A stretch of DNA of 64,000 bases from an uncultured Gammaproteobacteria bacterium. Its GTDB lineage: Bacteria; Pseudomonadota; Gammaproteobacteria; UBA6429; Thiohalophilaceae. The number at the start of each line of letters is the position of its first letter. Within the stretch, counting starts at the first letter, position 1. Positions 10,672 to 19,401 of the stretch are shown piece by piece. The notes beneath the pieces are model-generated. The model was not told the DNA's origin. It ran no database searches and worked only from the letters and a program-made list of their open reading frames with translations. The stretch is from contig CAJYAN010000002.1 in assembly GCA_913064945.1 (NCBI GenBank), positions 186,001 to 250,000 of the forward strand, written 5' to 3'. A program made the translations under genes and the position numbers.

Positions 10672-12768
10672 GTGGATTATATTTCTCATATGAAGGTGCT
10701 GGCATTTACTTCTTTTGGCTTAGCGGGTATTGCCTATGTTGTTCTGACTTTAATACTGGTGGCAAGCTGGCGCGGTAAACGACAGGGCATATTGTTAATT
10801 GCTGTGTCTGTTGTTCAGGTAGTCTGGGCGGTAGTCAATATTGCGGCTTATTGGGGCGGCGATCAATTTGTCTTATATGTATTTCTTGCAGAAATACTAC
10901 GTACGGCTTCCTGGTATTTTTTTATTGGCCAGGTATTTGATATGAGTGGCCGCTCTCGGATACAAACGATTTTGGGGGGCGGCGCATATATACTGCCTGC
11001 AGTAATTCTGGCGCTTGGCTTTTATTATGATTATGCGGATTTTTTCTCGCAGACATATTATGTCCAGAACACGACATTCGTATTTGATTTGATGCTCTAT
11101 AGCCTGTTTGGCATGGTACTGTTGGAGCAGTTTTATCGAAATAGCAGTGAAGACAATCGCTGGCGCATTAAGTTTCTGGTTTTCTCGCTTGGGGTGATTT
11201 TTGCCTATGACTTCTTCTTATATACCTATGCCTATCTCATGCAGGAAGTTGAACCCGGGTTATGGATTGCAAAAGGGATTGTCAATGCCGTCATTGTTCC
11301 CTTTATCGCAATTTCAGCTGCGCGCAATCCAAATTGGTCGCTTGATGTTTTTATCTCACGAAAATTTGCCTTCTATACCACCAGTTTCATGGCGGCGGGT
11401 ATATATCTACTATTTATGGGGGTGGGAGGGTACTACGTCCGACAATTAGGTGGTACCTGGGGGGTCTTTTTACAGGCCATTTTTCTTACTTTTGCGGCGT
11501 TATTGTTGTTTGTTATGATGTTTTCAGGCAGTGTTAGAGCCTGGATCAAAGTATTTGTCAGTAAGAATTTTTATAACTATAAATATGATTATCGTGATGA
11601 GTGGATGCGTTTAATGCGTATTCTCTCAACCAAAGACGACAATCAAAGTGTGAACGATAAAGCGATTAAATCACTAGCTCAAATTGTGGAGAGTCCTGGG
11701 GGGGCACTATGGTATTTGGCTGAAGATAATTGTTATCGTCATCTGTGTGACTGGAATATCCTAATTAAGGAAAAAGACAGTTTTGAAATGTCCAGCTCAT
11801 TGGTTAGTTATTTGCTAACCACTGGCTGGATTATAGACCTGGATGAATATCGGCAACAGCCTGAGAAATATGGTGAGTTGATATTGCCAGAGACTGTCAC
11901 TTCAATTCCTGATGCCTGGTTGATTATTCCTTTATCTCAAAATGAACAGCTTGATGGTGTGGTTGTACTAATGCATCCACGAACAAAAATTACAAGGACA
12001 TGGGAAGATTTAGATCTTCTCAAAACGGTAGCCACACTTGTCGCTAGTTATCTGGCACAACACGAGGCATCTCGAAAACTTGTGGAGACACAGCAATTTG
12101 CTGCATTTAACCGCTTATCTGCTTTTGTCGTTCATGATTTGAATAATCTGGTTGCACAACTCAGTCTGGTCGTGAAAAATGCTGAAAAGCATAAAGCTAA
12201 CCCTGACTTTATGGATGATGTAGTTAAAACGATAGAAAACGCAGTTAACAAAATGGATCGATTGTTAGCACAGTTACGTAAGGGGCGTTTTGAAAAGCAC
12301 TCAACAAATCAATTCGAATTAAACAGCGCAATCAAACAATCAATCGCGAGACAGGCAAACAAGCTGCCGGTGCCTGTTTTCTCTAGCGATGTCTCTGAAG
12401 CAATTATAGAAGTTGAGCGAGAACGATTTTGCTCGGTCCTAGAGCATTTGATAAGAAACGCACAGGAAGCGACCACAGAGGTTGATGGAAGAATTGATCT
12501 TCGTGTAAGAACGCAAGAAAATGTTGTCTACATTGAGATTGAAGACAATGGCTGTGGTATGGATGCCGAGTTTATTCGAGAACGCTTGTATAAGCCTTTT
12601 GAGACAACCAAAGGAAATGCTGGAATGGGTATCGGTGTTTATGAAAGTAAACAGTTCATTCAGGATGCCGGAGGTAGTTTAATGGTTAAGAGTGAAGTCG
12701 GCAGGGGGACCATCTTTACATTAAAATTACCTTTGGTAAAGATGGCCCATGAATTAGGAAATGTATAA
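10672..12768 (+). CDS. prsK: PEP-CTERM system histidine kinase PrsK
   Basis: Membrane sensor kinase of the exosortase A regulatory pair. 698 residues if it starts at GTG 10672; ATG 10690 would give 692, and neither has a clear ribosome site. About eight to nine hydrophobic segments fill residues 1-290, then a GAF-like domain (about 320-465), then the dimerisation/phospho-acceptor helix with His near residue 488 (FVVHDLNNLVAQLSL), and an HATPase domain with N box HLIRNAQEATTE, G1 EIEDNGCGMD and G2 GNAGMGIGVYES. It begins 6 nt after epsB and overlaps prsR by one base (TAATG), so the pair is co-translated. The signal sensed is unknown. Confidence 0.93.
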   Translation: MDYISHMKVLAFTSFGLAGIAYVVLTLILVASWRGKRQGILLIAVSVVQVVWAVVNIAAYWGGDQFVLYVFLAEILRTASWYFFIGQVFDMSGRSRIQTILGGGAYILPAVILALGFYYDYADFFSQTYYVQNTTFVFDLMLYSLFGMVLLEQFYRNSSEDNRWRIKFLVFSLGVIFAYDFFLYTYAYLMQEVEPGLWIAKGIVNAVIVPFIAISAARNPNWSLDVFISRKFAFYTTSFMAAGIYLLFMGVGGYYVRQLGGTWGVFLQAIFLTFAALLLFVMMFSGSVRAWIKVFVSKNFYNYKYDYRDEWMRLMRILSTKDDNQSVNDKAIKSLAQIVESPGGALWYLAEDNCYRHLCDWNILIKEKDSFEMSSSLVSYLLTTGWIIDLDEYRQQPEKYGELILPETVTSIPDAWLIIPLSQNEQLDGVVVLMHPRTKITRTWEDLDLLKTVATLVASYLAQHEASRKLVETQQFAAFNRLSAFVVHDLNNLVAQLSLVVKNAEKHKANPDFMDDVVKTIENAVNKMDRLLAQLRKGRFEKHSTNQFELNSAIKQSIARQANKLPVPVFSSDVSEAIIEVERERFCSVLEHLIRNAQEATTEVDGRIDLRVRTQENVVYIEIEDNGCGMDAEFIRERLYKPFETTKGNAGMGIGVYESKQFIQDAGGSLMVKSEVGRGTIFTLKLPLVKMAHELGNV

Positions 12769-14138
12769 TGGCCACAGTAGAAATGCAGAATAGAACGTTA
12801 CTGATTATCGAAGATGATGAAGGAATAAATAGTCAATTAAAATGGACTTTTGATGATTATGATACTCAGTTTGCAGGAGATCGCGCATCGGCGCTTGCTA
12901 CCGCACGACGTCACTCGCCATCCGTAATTACACTGGACCTGGGTTTGCCGCCTGACCCGGCAAACGCTAGTGAAGGTTTTCTAATTCTACATGAATTGAT
13001 TACATTACTTCCGTCCTCAAAAATAATAGTAGTTACCGGTAGCGATGATCGAGAGCATGCAATTCATGCGATTGGGGAGGGAGCCTATGATTTTTATCAA
13101 AAGCCAATTGACCCTGAGGTACTTAAGGTAATCGTAGCTAGAGCTTTTCATGTGTTTGACCTGGAAATGGAAAATCAGCGGTTGCTTCAGGGGCGCTTGA
13201 ATTTCCCGCTCGAAGGGATTATCGCTTCAAGTCCAGAGATGTTGAGGATTTGCCAAAATATAGAAAAAATTGCTCCAGCAGACGTTACAACGATGCTATT
13301 AGGGGATAGTGGCACAGGCAAGGAATTATTAGCAAAAGCGCTTCATCAGAATAGTTCTCGTAGTAAATGTCCATTTGTTGCAATTAACTGTGCAGCCATT
13401 CCGGAGAATTTACTTGAAAGTGAATTATTTGGTTATGAAAAAGGTGCCTTCACGGGGGCGTCTAAGCAAACCCTGGGGAAATTCGAGCTGGCGAATAGTG
13501 GGACTTTGTTTCTTGATGAAATCGGAGACCTGCCCCTATCTTTACAGGCAAAATTACTTAGGTTTTTACAGGAGCGAGTGATCGAACGTGTTGGCGGGCG
13601 CAAAGAAATTCCGGTCGACGTACGAGTTGTTTGTGCGACGCATCGCAATATACCTGAGATGGTAAAAAGCGGCGAATTTAGAGAAGATTTGTTTTATCGC
13701 CTGAGCGAGATTTCGATTGAAATTCCGCCATTAAGAGAACGGACAGGTGACGCAGTCTTATTGGCTCGAGCATTTCTTAGTCAGTATGCTGATAAGCATA
13801 ATAATAAAGTAAAAGGCTTTACGAAAGAGGCAATTATGGCTATTGATAGATACTCATGGCCGGGGAATGTTAGAGAATTAGAAAACAAGGTGAAGCGTGC
13901 AGCGATAATGGCTGAAGGCTCACGGATTACACCAGATGAACTTGACTTGATTTTAGATGAGAATTTGGAATCCGTTGCACCTCTGAACTTGAGAGCGGTA
14001 CGCGAGAGTGCAGAGAGAAGCGCTGTCGTACGAGCTTTAAGTTGCACGGGTAACAATGTAGCTCAGGCAGCCGAACTACTGGGTGTTACGCGCCCGACAT
14101 TATATGACCTGGTAAAGAAATTAGAAATAGTAGTTTGA
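12768..14138 (+). CDS. prsR: PEP-CTERM system sigma-54 response regulator PrsR
   Basis: A bacterial enhancer-binding protein that activates sigma-54 RNA polymerase when phosphorylated by PrsK. 456 residues: receiver domain 1-125 with acidic pocket E15-D16-D17 and phospho-acceptor D57 (TLDLGLPP); AAA+ domain 150-385 with Walker A GDSGTGKELLAKAL, the sigma-54-contacting loop GAFTGA (in ELFGYEKGAFTGA), Walker B GTLFLDEIGDL and arginine finger region; C-terminal Fis-type helix-turn-helix (NVAQAAELLGVTRPTLYDLV). All parts needed for sigma-54 activation are intact. Likely targets within the window are the sigma-54-type promoters at 18251-18266 and 58829-58844. Confidence 0.95.
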   Translation: MATVEMQNRTLLIIEDDEGINSQLKWTFDDYDTQFAGDRASALATARRHSPSVITLDLGLPPDPANASEGFLILHELITLLPSSKIIVVTGSDDREHAIHAIGEGAYDFYQKPIDPEVLKVIVARAFHVFDLEMENQRLLQGRLNFPLEGIIASSPEMLRICQNIEKIAPADVTTMLLGDSGTGKELLAKALHQNSSRSKCPFVAINCAAIPENLLESELFGYEKGAFTGASKQTLGKFELANSGTLFLDEIGDLPLSLQAKLLRFLQERVIERVGGRKEIPVDVRVVCATHRNIPEMVKSGEFREDLFYRLSEISIEIPPLRERTGDAVLLARAFLSQYADKHNNKVKGFTKEAIMAIDRYSWPGNVRELENKVKRAAIMAEGSRITPDELDLILDENLESVAPLNLRAVRESAERSAVVRALSCTGNNVAQAAELLGVTRPTLYDLVKKLEIVV

Positions 14139-14240
14139 ATTTGTGAAAATTTTTCTCTCAGTGTTATTTTAATCACACTATGCTGGTGGCTTGCATGAGT
14201 GTCATATTTTACGTAAACAGAAGGTGTATGGAGTAAATCT

Positions 14241-17027
14241 ATGAAGGGAAATCAATATTTCAATTATATTCTGCTTGTATTGTTTTTGGCTGTAAGTATA
14301 GGTTGCAGTAAAGACCTGACGGATGCGGAATATTATAAGAATGCACAAGAGCATTATCAAAAAGGCGAGATAGATGCTGCAATAATTCAGTTGAAAAATG
14401 CCCTGCAAAAAAATGCTTCAAACCTTAAGGCGCGAGAATTGTTGGGCATGATATATGCTGACCTAGGCTTTGGCGCAGTCGCTGAGAAAGAACTTCGACG
14501 AGCAATTATCCTTGGCGCGGACGAAACTAAGCTCGATATGTATTTGGCTGAATCACTTTTTCAGCAAAAAAAATATCAGGATGTTTTTGATGATTTCTCA
14601 AAAACTTCTGGTCTGGATGCCAAAACCATATCAGAACATAATATTATTTTAACAAGAGCCTCGCTCGCTCTTCGCAAGCCAGAGGAGGCGAAGCGATATT
14701 TTGCAAAAATTTCAGACAGTGACAAAGAGACAGTTCCTGGCTTATATGTCTCTATCGACATGTCTTTGTTGTCACACGATTTAACAAATGCAAAAAAATT
14801 AGTTGAGAAAATAATATCTGAAAAACCAGACGAAGTACGAGCCTGGATGATAAAAGGGATGATTTCATATGACGAAGGCAATCTGCTAGAAGCGGAGACA
14901 AATTATAAAGAGGCGCTGCAGCACTATAAATCGAGACAGGCATCAAGTCTTATGTTGCAGGCTTCCACAGGCCTGTTTTATGCCGAATTAAAACAAAAAA
15001 AATATAATGAAGCCCTAGAAACATCAAAGAAATTGCTTTCGATGGCAAAAAATAGTCCGCAACCAAAATATCTACGTGGCTTATTGGCTTTTGAGCAGAA
15101 AGATTTCGATACTGCACAGAATTATCTTGAGGAGGTTTACAGTATCGTCCCCAATCATATACCAACAGTGATGCTACTAGGAAGTATCAATTATTTTAAA
15201 AAGAATTATGAACAAGCAAATAATTATTTAAGTTTCGTTATAAGTGAGAACCCGGAAAATATACAAGCACGCAAGTTGCTTGCTGCTACGCGAATGCATT
15301 TATATAAATCAGAAGATGCACTCAAAATTCTCGATCCGGTCGTTAGTAAAAAAACCACTGATAGCCAACTGCTTTCGATGGTGGCGGCCGCTGCTATTCA
15401 ATCTGGAAAAATTGATGTGGGCGAAAGTTATCTTAGGCGCGCACAGAAATCTAATCCTGACAATCCTTCAATACGCACTGAGCTTGCAAAAGTTTACATG
15501 CAAAAGGGAGAGTATGATGAGGCGATTAGTGAATTAGATAAAATCAAAAGTGACGACACTGATAGCACGAACATATTAAAGATAATGACCTATGTGCAGA
15601 AAAAAGATTTTGCGAGCGCAAGAAAGCTGGCTCAGGAAGTTAATCAACGGCGTGATGATGAACGTTCCCTGTCTTTGTTAGGAGGAGTTGAAAGGGCTGC
15701 GGGCAATTCAGATAAGGCTCGTATTTATTTTTCCCGGGCGCTGAAGAAAAATCCTGATTTTACACCTGCCTTACTCAATCTCGGAAAGCTTGAATTGCAG
15801 GAGGATAAGGTCACCGCAGCAAAAAATGATTTTAATAAGGTACTAAATAAGCAGCCTTCTAATGTTGCAGCGCTCCTGGGACTTGCACAAATAAGTGAAA
15901 AAGAAGGGGATAACAAGTCTGCATTAAACTATATAAAGATCGCGAGCGATAAAAATTCTAAAGCAATCCTGCCAAGAATACTGCTTGCGCGGTATTATAT
16001 TAAAGAGCGTAAATTGCCATCAGCATTACAATATGCAAAAGAAGCATACAATATAGCGCCAAAAGATGCTGGCCTGGCTATTTCCCTGGCGAATATCTAT
16101 ATCGTAAATCAGGATATTTTAAGTGCGCTGGGAGTTTTGGAGGATCTAAAGCAACAGCAACCTGACAATCCTACTGTTGCGCTGGAGATTGCGCGGGCCT
16201 ACATTAAAGACGAACGCACTGATGATGCGAAGAGTGAGCTAAGGCGGGCGATTTCACTAAAACCAGATTTCTATATTGCACAAATCACACTGGCTCGACT
16301 GCAGATTGCAGATGGCGAGTATGATAAGGCGATCAAGGAAGCAAAAATACTACAAAAACGTTATCCACTGGCAGCTATGGGTTACTTGCTCGAAGGTGAT
16401 GTTTATTCAGCGCAGAAAGCTTATCTAAAAGCTGAAGGCATGTATCAGAAGGCGACAAAAATAAAGGCATCGCCACTAACGTATATGAAGTCGGCCGAAG
16501 CACAAGTTCTACATAAAAATTCTGATAAGGCAATTGCGGAGTTGCAGGCAGGAATTAAAGCTTTTCCAAATGCAACTATCTTACAAATGCAAGTTGCCAC
16601 ATTATATCAGGCTGTTGGTCATCTTGATGAAGCTCAGACCACGTATGAAACATTGGTCAATAAATACCCGGAGAATATTGCCGTATTAAATAATCTGGCA
16701 TTGATTTATCTGGATAAAAAAGACAATCGAGCCGTAAAGTTAGCTGAAGCTGCTCATAATCTGGATCCTGAAAACCAGGCGGTTGCAGATACATTGGGTT
16801 GGATATATGTACAGTTGGGCCACACGAATAAAGGAACGCCATTATTAAAAGCAGCCGCCGATAAGACAGGCAATCCTTCCATTCAGTATCATTATGCCGT
16901 AGCACTTTCAGTGATTAAAAATGATGCTGCCGCGATTATGATGCTGAAAAAGGCCCTGGCGTCAGCGCACAATTTTGTTGAAAGAAAAGATGCTGAGGCG
17001 CTGCTTGAAAAACTCAATAAAAAATGA
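14241..17027 (+). CDS. prsT: PEP-CTERM system TPR-repeat lipoprotein PrsT
   Basis: A very large (928-residue) exported lipoprotein made almost wholly of tetratricopeptide repeats. The signal peptide ends in lipobox VSIGC with Cys22 as the lipidation site. Repeats start about residue 30 (AEYYKNAQEHYQKGEIDAAI) and run to the C-terminus, with typical units such as PDFTPALLNLGKLELQEDK. In exosortase A systems this protein accompanies PrsK/PrsR and probably scaffolds polysaccharide export or assembly in the periplasm; its exact role is not established. It lies 102 nt after prsR, so it may have its own promoter. Confidence 0.92.
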   Translation: MKGNQYFNYILLVLFLAVSIGCSKDLTDAEYYKNAQEHYQKGEIDAAIIQLKNALQKNASNLKARELLGMIYADLGFGAVAEKELRRAIILGADETKLDMYLAESLFQQKKYQDVFDDFSKTSGLDAKTISEHNIILTRASLALRKPEEAKRYFAKISDSDKETVPGLYVSIDMSLLSHDLTNAKKLVEKIISEKPDEVRAWMIKGMISYDEGNLLEAETNYKEALQHYKSRQASSLMLQASTGLFYAELKQKKYNEALETSKKLLSMAKNSPQPKYLRGLLAFEQKDFDTAQNYLEEVYSIVPNHIPTVMLLGSINYFKKNYEQANNYLSFVISENPENIQARKLLAATRMHLYKSEDALKILDPVVSKKTTDSQLLSMVAAAAIQSGKIDVGESYLRRAQKSNPDNPSIRTELAKVYMQKGEYDEAISELDKIKSDDTDSTNILKIMTYVQKKDFASARKLAQEVNQRRDDERSLSLLGGVERAAGNSDKARIYFSRALKKNPDFTPALLNLGKLELQEDKVTAAKNDFNKVLNKQPSNVAALLGLAQISEKEGDNKSALNYIKIASDKNSKAILPRILLARYYIKERKLPSALQYAKEAYNIAPKDAGLAISLANIYIVNQDILSALGVLEDLKQQQPDNPTVALEIARAYIKDERTDDAKSELRRAISLKPDFYIAQITLARLQIADGEYDKAIKEAKILQKRYPLAAMGYLLEGDVYSAQKAYLKAEGMYQKATKIKASPLTYMKSAEAQVLHKNSDKAIAELQAGIKAFPNATILQMQVATLYQAVGHLDEAQTTYETLVNKYPENIAVLNNLALIYLDKKDNRAVKLAEAAHNLDPENQAVADTLGWIYVQLGHTNKGTPLLKAAADKTGNPSIQYHYAVALSVIKNDAAAIMMLKKALASAHNFVERKDAEALLEKLNKK

Positions 17028-17260
17028 CGTTATTCTGAGTCACCGCTTGATAGATCTCTATACTGTCGTTTTAACATCGATGTACCTGTATTTGGAGCAT
17101 ATACAATACGGGTACACGTGGTAGTAGAGAACTTAAATCCTGGAAGCAGGCTCGGTCGCGTCGCAGACCAATATCAGTATGCTATGAATATACTATGGGT
17201 AAACATTAAACTACTCTGAGAATGGCTGAGGCCAGTGCAGGGCGGAAATTCCCCACCAGG
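17028..17260. other. Non-coding stretch after prsT
   Basis: No ORF with a ribosome site and no RNA motif is convincing here. The part at 17232-17260 (around GGGCGGAAATTCCCC) recalls the 5' segment of an FMN riboswitch, but the rest of that fold is missing. Confidence 0.4.
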
Positions 17261-17416
17261 AAAGGAGGCTTTGTTGTGCAAAAAAGGCTGTATCGCTATT
17301 CGTGGAACTGTTTCAGCATTGTTCTTGGCGACGGTATGACTCTATAAGCAGGTTGCGATGAAGCGCCTCAGAAAGCGATTTCATATTTCGATGCGATGCA
17401 GGCAGAACCATATTAA
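17261..17416 (+). pseudogene. Decayed small lipoprotein gene (frameshifted)
   Basis: A near-perfect Shine-Dalgarno (AAAGGAGG, 17261-17268) is followed by a start (TTG 17274 or GTG 17276) and pieces of a lipoprotein in different frames. KKGCIAIRGTVSALFLATV from the TTG frame resembles a signal peptide and ends at TGA 17337. Then, in another frame just after a TAA at 17345-17347, comes a lipobox-like AGC and DEAPQKAISYFDAMQAEPY up to TAA 17414. One or two small indels would join them into a ~45-residue lipoprotein. No family recognised. A chance coincidence is possible, but the strong ribosome site argues for a former gene. Confidence 0.45.
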
Positions 17417-17512
17417 TAATAGGTATTAATCACTGTGCAGGAGTCAATCTCAGCTCTCGGTCCATTATTGCTTGCCAGTGTAATGAGTTTGTAACCACTA
17501 AAATTTAGAAAT

Positions 17513-17538
17513 AAAAAAACCCCCTTGCGGGGGTTTTT
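17513..17538. terminator. Bidirectional rho-independent terminator
   Basis: AAAAACCCCC-TTGC-GGGGGTTTTT: a GC stem of five pairs extended by A/T pairs, with T runs in both directions. It sits 16 nt beyond the stop of the minus-strand PEP-CTERM gene and also closes the plus-strand prsT region. Confidence 0.9.
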
Positions 17539-17553
17539 CCGGTTCACCTGTGA

Positions 17554-18207
17554 TTACTGCTTACGACGTTTTGCCGAGTAACCCAGGCCGAGCAGGCCAA
17601 GGCCCAGTAGACCAAGTGTTGCAGGTTCTGGAACGTTATGGAATGTCATTGTGCTGAGATAAAACTCTTCATCAACATAGGCGATATCCAGTGTCGTGCC
17701 CGCTGCTACATCCCAGGAGCCGGCTGAATAATCTACCTTCTGACCCAGGTTTGTTGTGAACTGATAATTAACGCCACCAATCATGATGTGATTCATATAC
17801 AGGCTATAATCTGCGTCATGATTATCATTAAAGGTGATATCGTCGATTTTTGTGTCGTACATGAAGGTCAAATGCAGTGTTTCACCTTTGACATCGACAT
17901 TATCATCACTACTTGGGTTACACAGATTGGCTTTACTACCTGGGTATTTAGTATTTGCTAGTGTAGGGTTGTATAATCCACCGCAGACACCGAGACCGGC
18001 ATTACCGCTATCCAAGTAGGCGTATCCTGTACCACCAGAAGATGAGGTTGCAGTAATACTCAGCCCGCCACTCAGGTTTAGTGTTGTCCAGGCACTCTCG
18101 CCATAACTTCCGTCGGCCATTGTCTTGAAGTTGTAACTGTAGGCATGTGCTGAAACCGCCGCAAAGCTGAGCACAGTCCCTAATGCTATTTTGTTAAGTT
18201 TGTTCAT
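17554..18207 (-). CDS. PEP-CTERM sorting domain protein (exosortase substrate)
   Basis: A 217-residue secreted protein with both export signals of the exosortase system. There is an N-terminal signal peptide (residues 1-22, ending SAHA) and a C-terminal tripartite PEP-CTERM signal from about residue 192: VPEPATLG, a Leu/Gly hydrophobic stretch, then a basic tail AKRRKQ. The body is rich in Gly, Ser, Asn and Asp with two Cys (GVCGG, ANLC) and no recognised enzyme motif. XrtA, encoded at 28445, is expected to cleave at the PEP motif and pass the protein to the cell surface or matrix. Good ribosome site AGGGGA. Its promoter is a sigma-54 type, linking it to PrsR. Confidence 0.95.
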   Translation of the reverse strand: MNKLNKIALGTVLSFAAVSAHAYSYNFKTMADGSYGESAWTTLNLSGGLSITATSSSGGTGYAYLDSGNAGLGVCGGLYNPTLANTKYPGSKANLCNPSSDDNVDVKGETLHLTFMYDTKIDDITFNDNHDADYSLYMNHIMIGGVNYQFTTNLGQKVDYSAGSWDVAAGTTLDIAYVDEEFYLSTMTFHNVPEPATLGLLGLGLLGLGYSAKRRKQ

Positions 18208-18250
18208 TTACGTCCCCTCGGGTTAGATACTTTGCATTTGTATATGTGTA

Positions 18251-18266
18251 AGCAATTGCCATGCCA
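18251..18266 (-). promoter_or_regulatory. Sigma-54 promoter of the PEP-CTERM gene
   Basis: Read on the minus strand: TGGCAT-GGCAA-TTGCT, matching the -24/-12 consensus TGGCAC-N5-TTGCW at all but one position, with the invariant GG and GC ten bases apart. Predicted transcription start is near 18240, about 33 nt before the ATG at 18207. Confidence 0.85.
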
Positions 18267-18288
18267 GGCAATAAGAAACATAATAAAA

Positions 18289-18436
18289 TCAATATAAACA
18301 ATAAGTTACACATTATTCGGGTTTTGGTAAAAGTTATGTTTGACTAGATATGTAAAATTTTCTGACTATGTTCAAAATATGCTGACAGGCTAATACAGAG
18401 CAGAGCATAAATAATTCAATATAAACAATACGTTAC
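18289..18436. promoter_or_regulatory. Direct repeat upstream of the sigma-54 promoter (possible PrsR sites)
   Basis: TCAATATAAACAATA occurs at 18289-18303 and again at 18416-18430, each followed by one variable base and GTTAC. On the minus strand they read GTAAC(T/G)TATTG and so on. The near copy lies 32 nt upstream of the -24 element and the far copy ~127 nt further, positions where an enhancer-binding protein could bind. The rest of 18437-18757 is AT-rich with no gene; no clear sigma-70 promoter for the plus-strand operon was identified. Confidence 0.5.
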
Positions 18437-18757
18437 GCAATATTTATTAGTGTAAAATTTCTCGAACAACATTGTGCCCCGACTTCATTTGTCGTATTGA
18501 TAATGGCGCTTAGGCAGATATCGGGAATATCCGGGCAGCTGACGTTAGTGACGAAACACCTTAGATTAAGACGACGAACGGATGCATGTATTCTCCCCAG
18601 GCACGCCGCATGTGGAGCTACTGTCGGGAAGGTATCGTCATGTATTCAGTGTGCTAGTTAAATATCATTCCCAAATAAAATCAAAATGATATAGAATTAT
18701 CCTAGGGATAAACTTTAGTATCGTACACTCGAATTTTTCAAAAATGGGATATCAACC

Positions 18758-19378
18758 ATGAGAGCAGTACTCAGGAAGTCTTTAATAAGTTGTATTTGGT
18801 TATCTGTGATCGCCACGCTCATAGGTTGTAGTACCGGTGGCGTTTTAAAAGAAGCGACGTATCAAGGTCAGTCACCTGATTACATAATCGGTCCTGGCGA
18901 TAATATTAATGTTTTTGTCTGGGGCAATACTGAGCTTTCAACAACGGTCCCCGTTCGTCCTGATGGTAAAATAACGACCCCTCTGGTGGAAGATGTACAG
19001 GCTAGTGGTAAGACGCCTACAGAACTTGCTCGTGTTATGGAAAAGCGCCTGGCACGTTACATACGAAATCCTGTTGTGACAGTCATTGTGACCAATTTTG
19101 TTGGTCGCTATAAGGAACAAGTCCGAATCATTGGTGCAGCAGCAAAACCTCAGGCGCTTGCATATCGTGCCAATATGACCTTGTTAGATGTCATGATCGC
19201 TGCAGGTGGTCTTAACGAATACGCGGCGGGTAATTCCGCGCACCTGTTTCGTCAAATAGGCGGAAAACAGCAGCAATATTCATTAAGAATCGATGACCTG
19301 TTAAACAATGGAGATATTTCTGCAAATGTCGATATCCTGCCAGGTGATATTATTATCATTCCAGAGTCCTGGTTTTAG
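18758..19378 (+). CDS. XrtA-type polysaccharide export lipoprotein (Wza/GfcE-like)
   Basis: Outer-membrane-side polysaccharide export protein of 206 residues, short like other exosortase A-associated members. The signal peptide ends in lipobox TLIGC (Cys24). Then follow the Poly_export domain (YIIGPGDNINVFVWGNTELS, about residues 42-120) and a SLBB beta-grasp domain (VRIIGAAAKPQALAYRANMT, about 128-190). It starts the main XrtA operon, 24 nt before the chain-length gene. By family it forms the periplasmic/outer-membrane channel with Wzz and the kinase; here the separate outer-membrane barrel at 21874 may complete the pore. Confidence 0.93.
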   Translation: MRAVLRKSLISCIWLSVIATLIGCSTGGVLKEATYQGQSPDYIIGPGDNINVFVWGNTELSTTVPVRPDGKITTPLVEDVQASGKTPTELARVMEKRLARYIRNPVVTVIVTNFVGRYKEQVRIIGAAAKPQALAYRANMTLLDVMIAAGGLNEYAAGNSAHLFRQIGGKQQQYSLRIDDLLNNGDISANVDILPGDIIIIPESWF

Positions 19379-19401
19379 ACTGCCAATAGAAAAGCAATAA
19401 T

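Noticed and set aside
14139-14240. Possible sigma-54 promoter before prsT (CTGGTGGCTTGC)
   Set aside because: GG and GC are only six bases apart; the required ten-base gap is not met.
17232-17260. Fragment resembling the 5' part of an FMN riboswitch (GGGCGGAAATTCCCC)
   Set aside because: The second half of the fold is absent and no riboflavin gene follows; the ribosome site of the decayed lipoprotein comes next.
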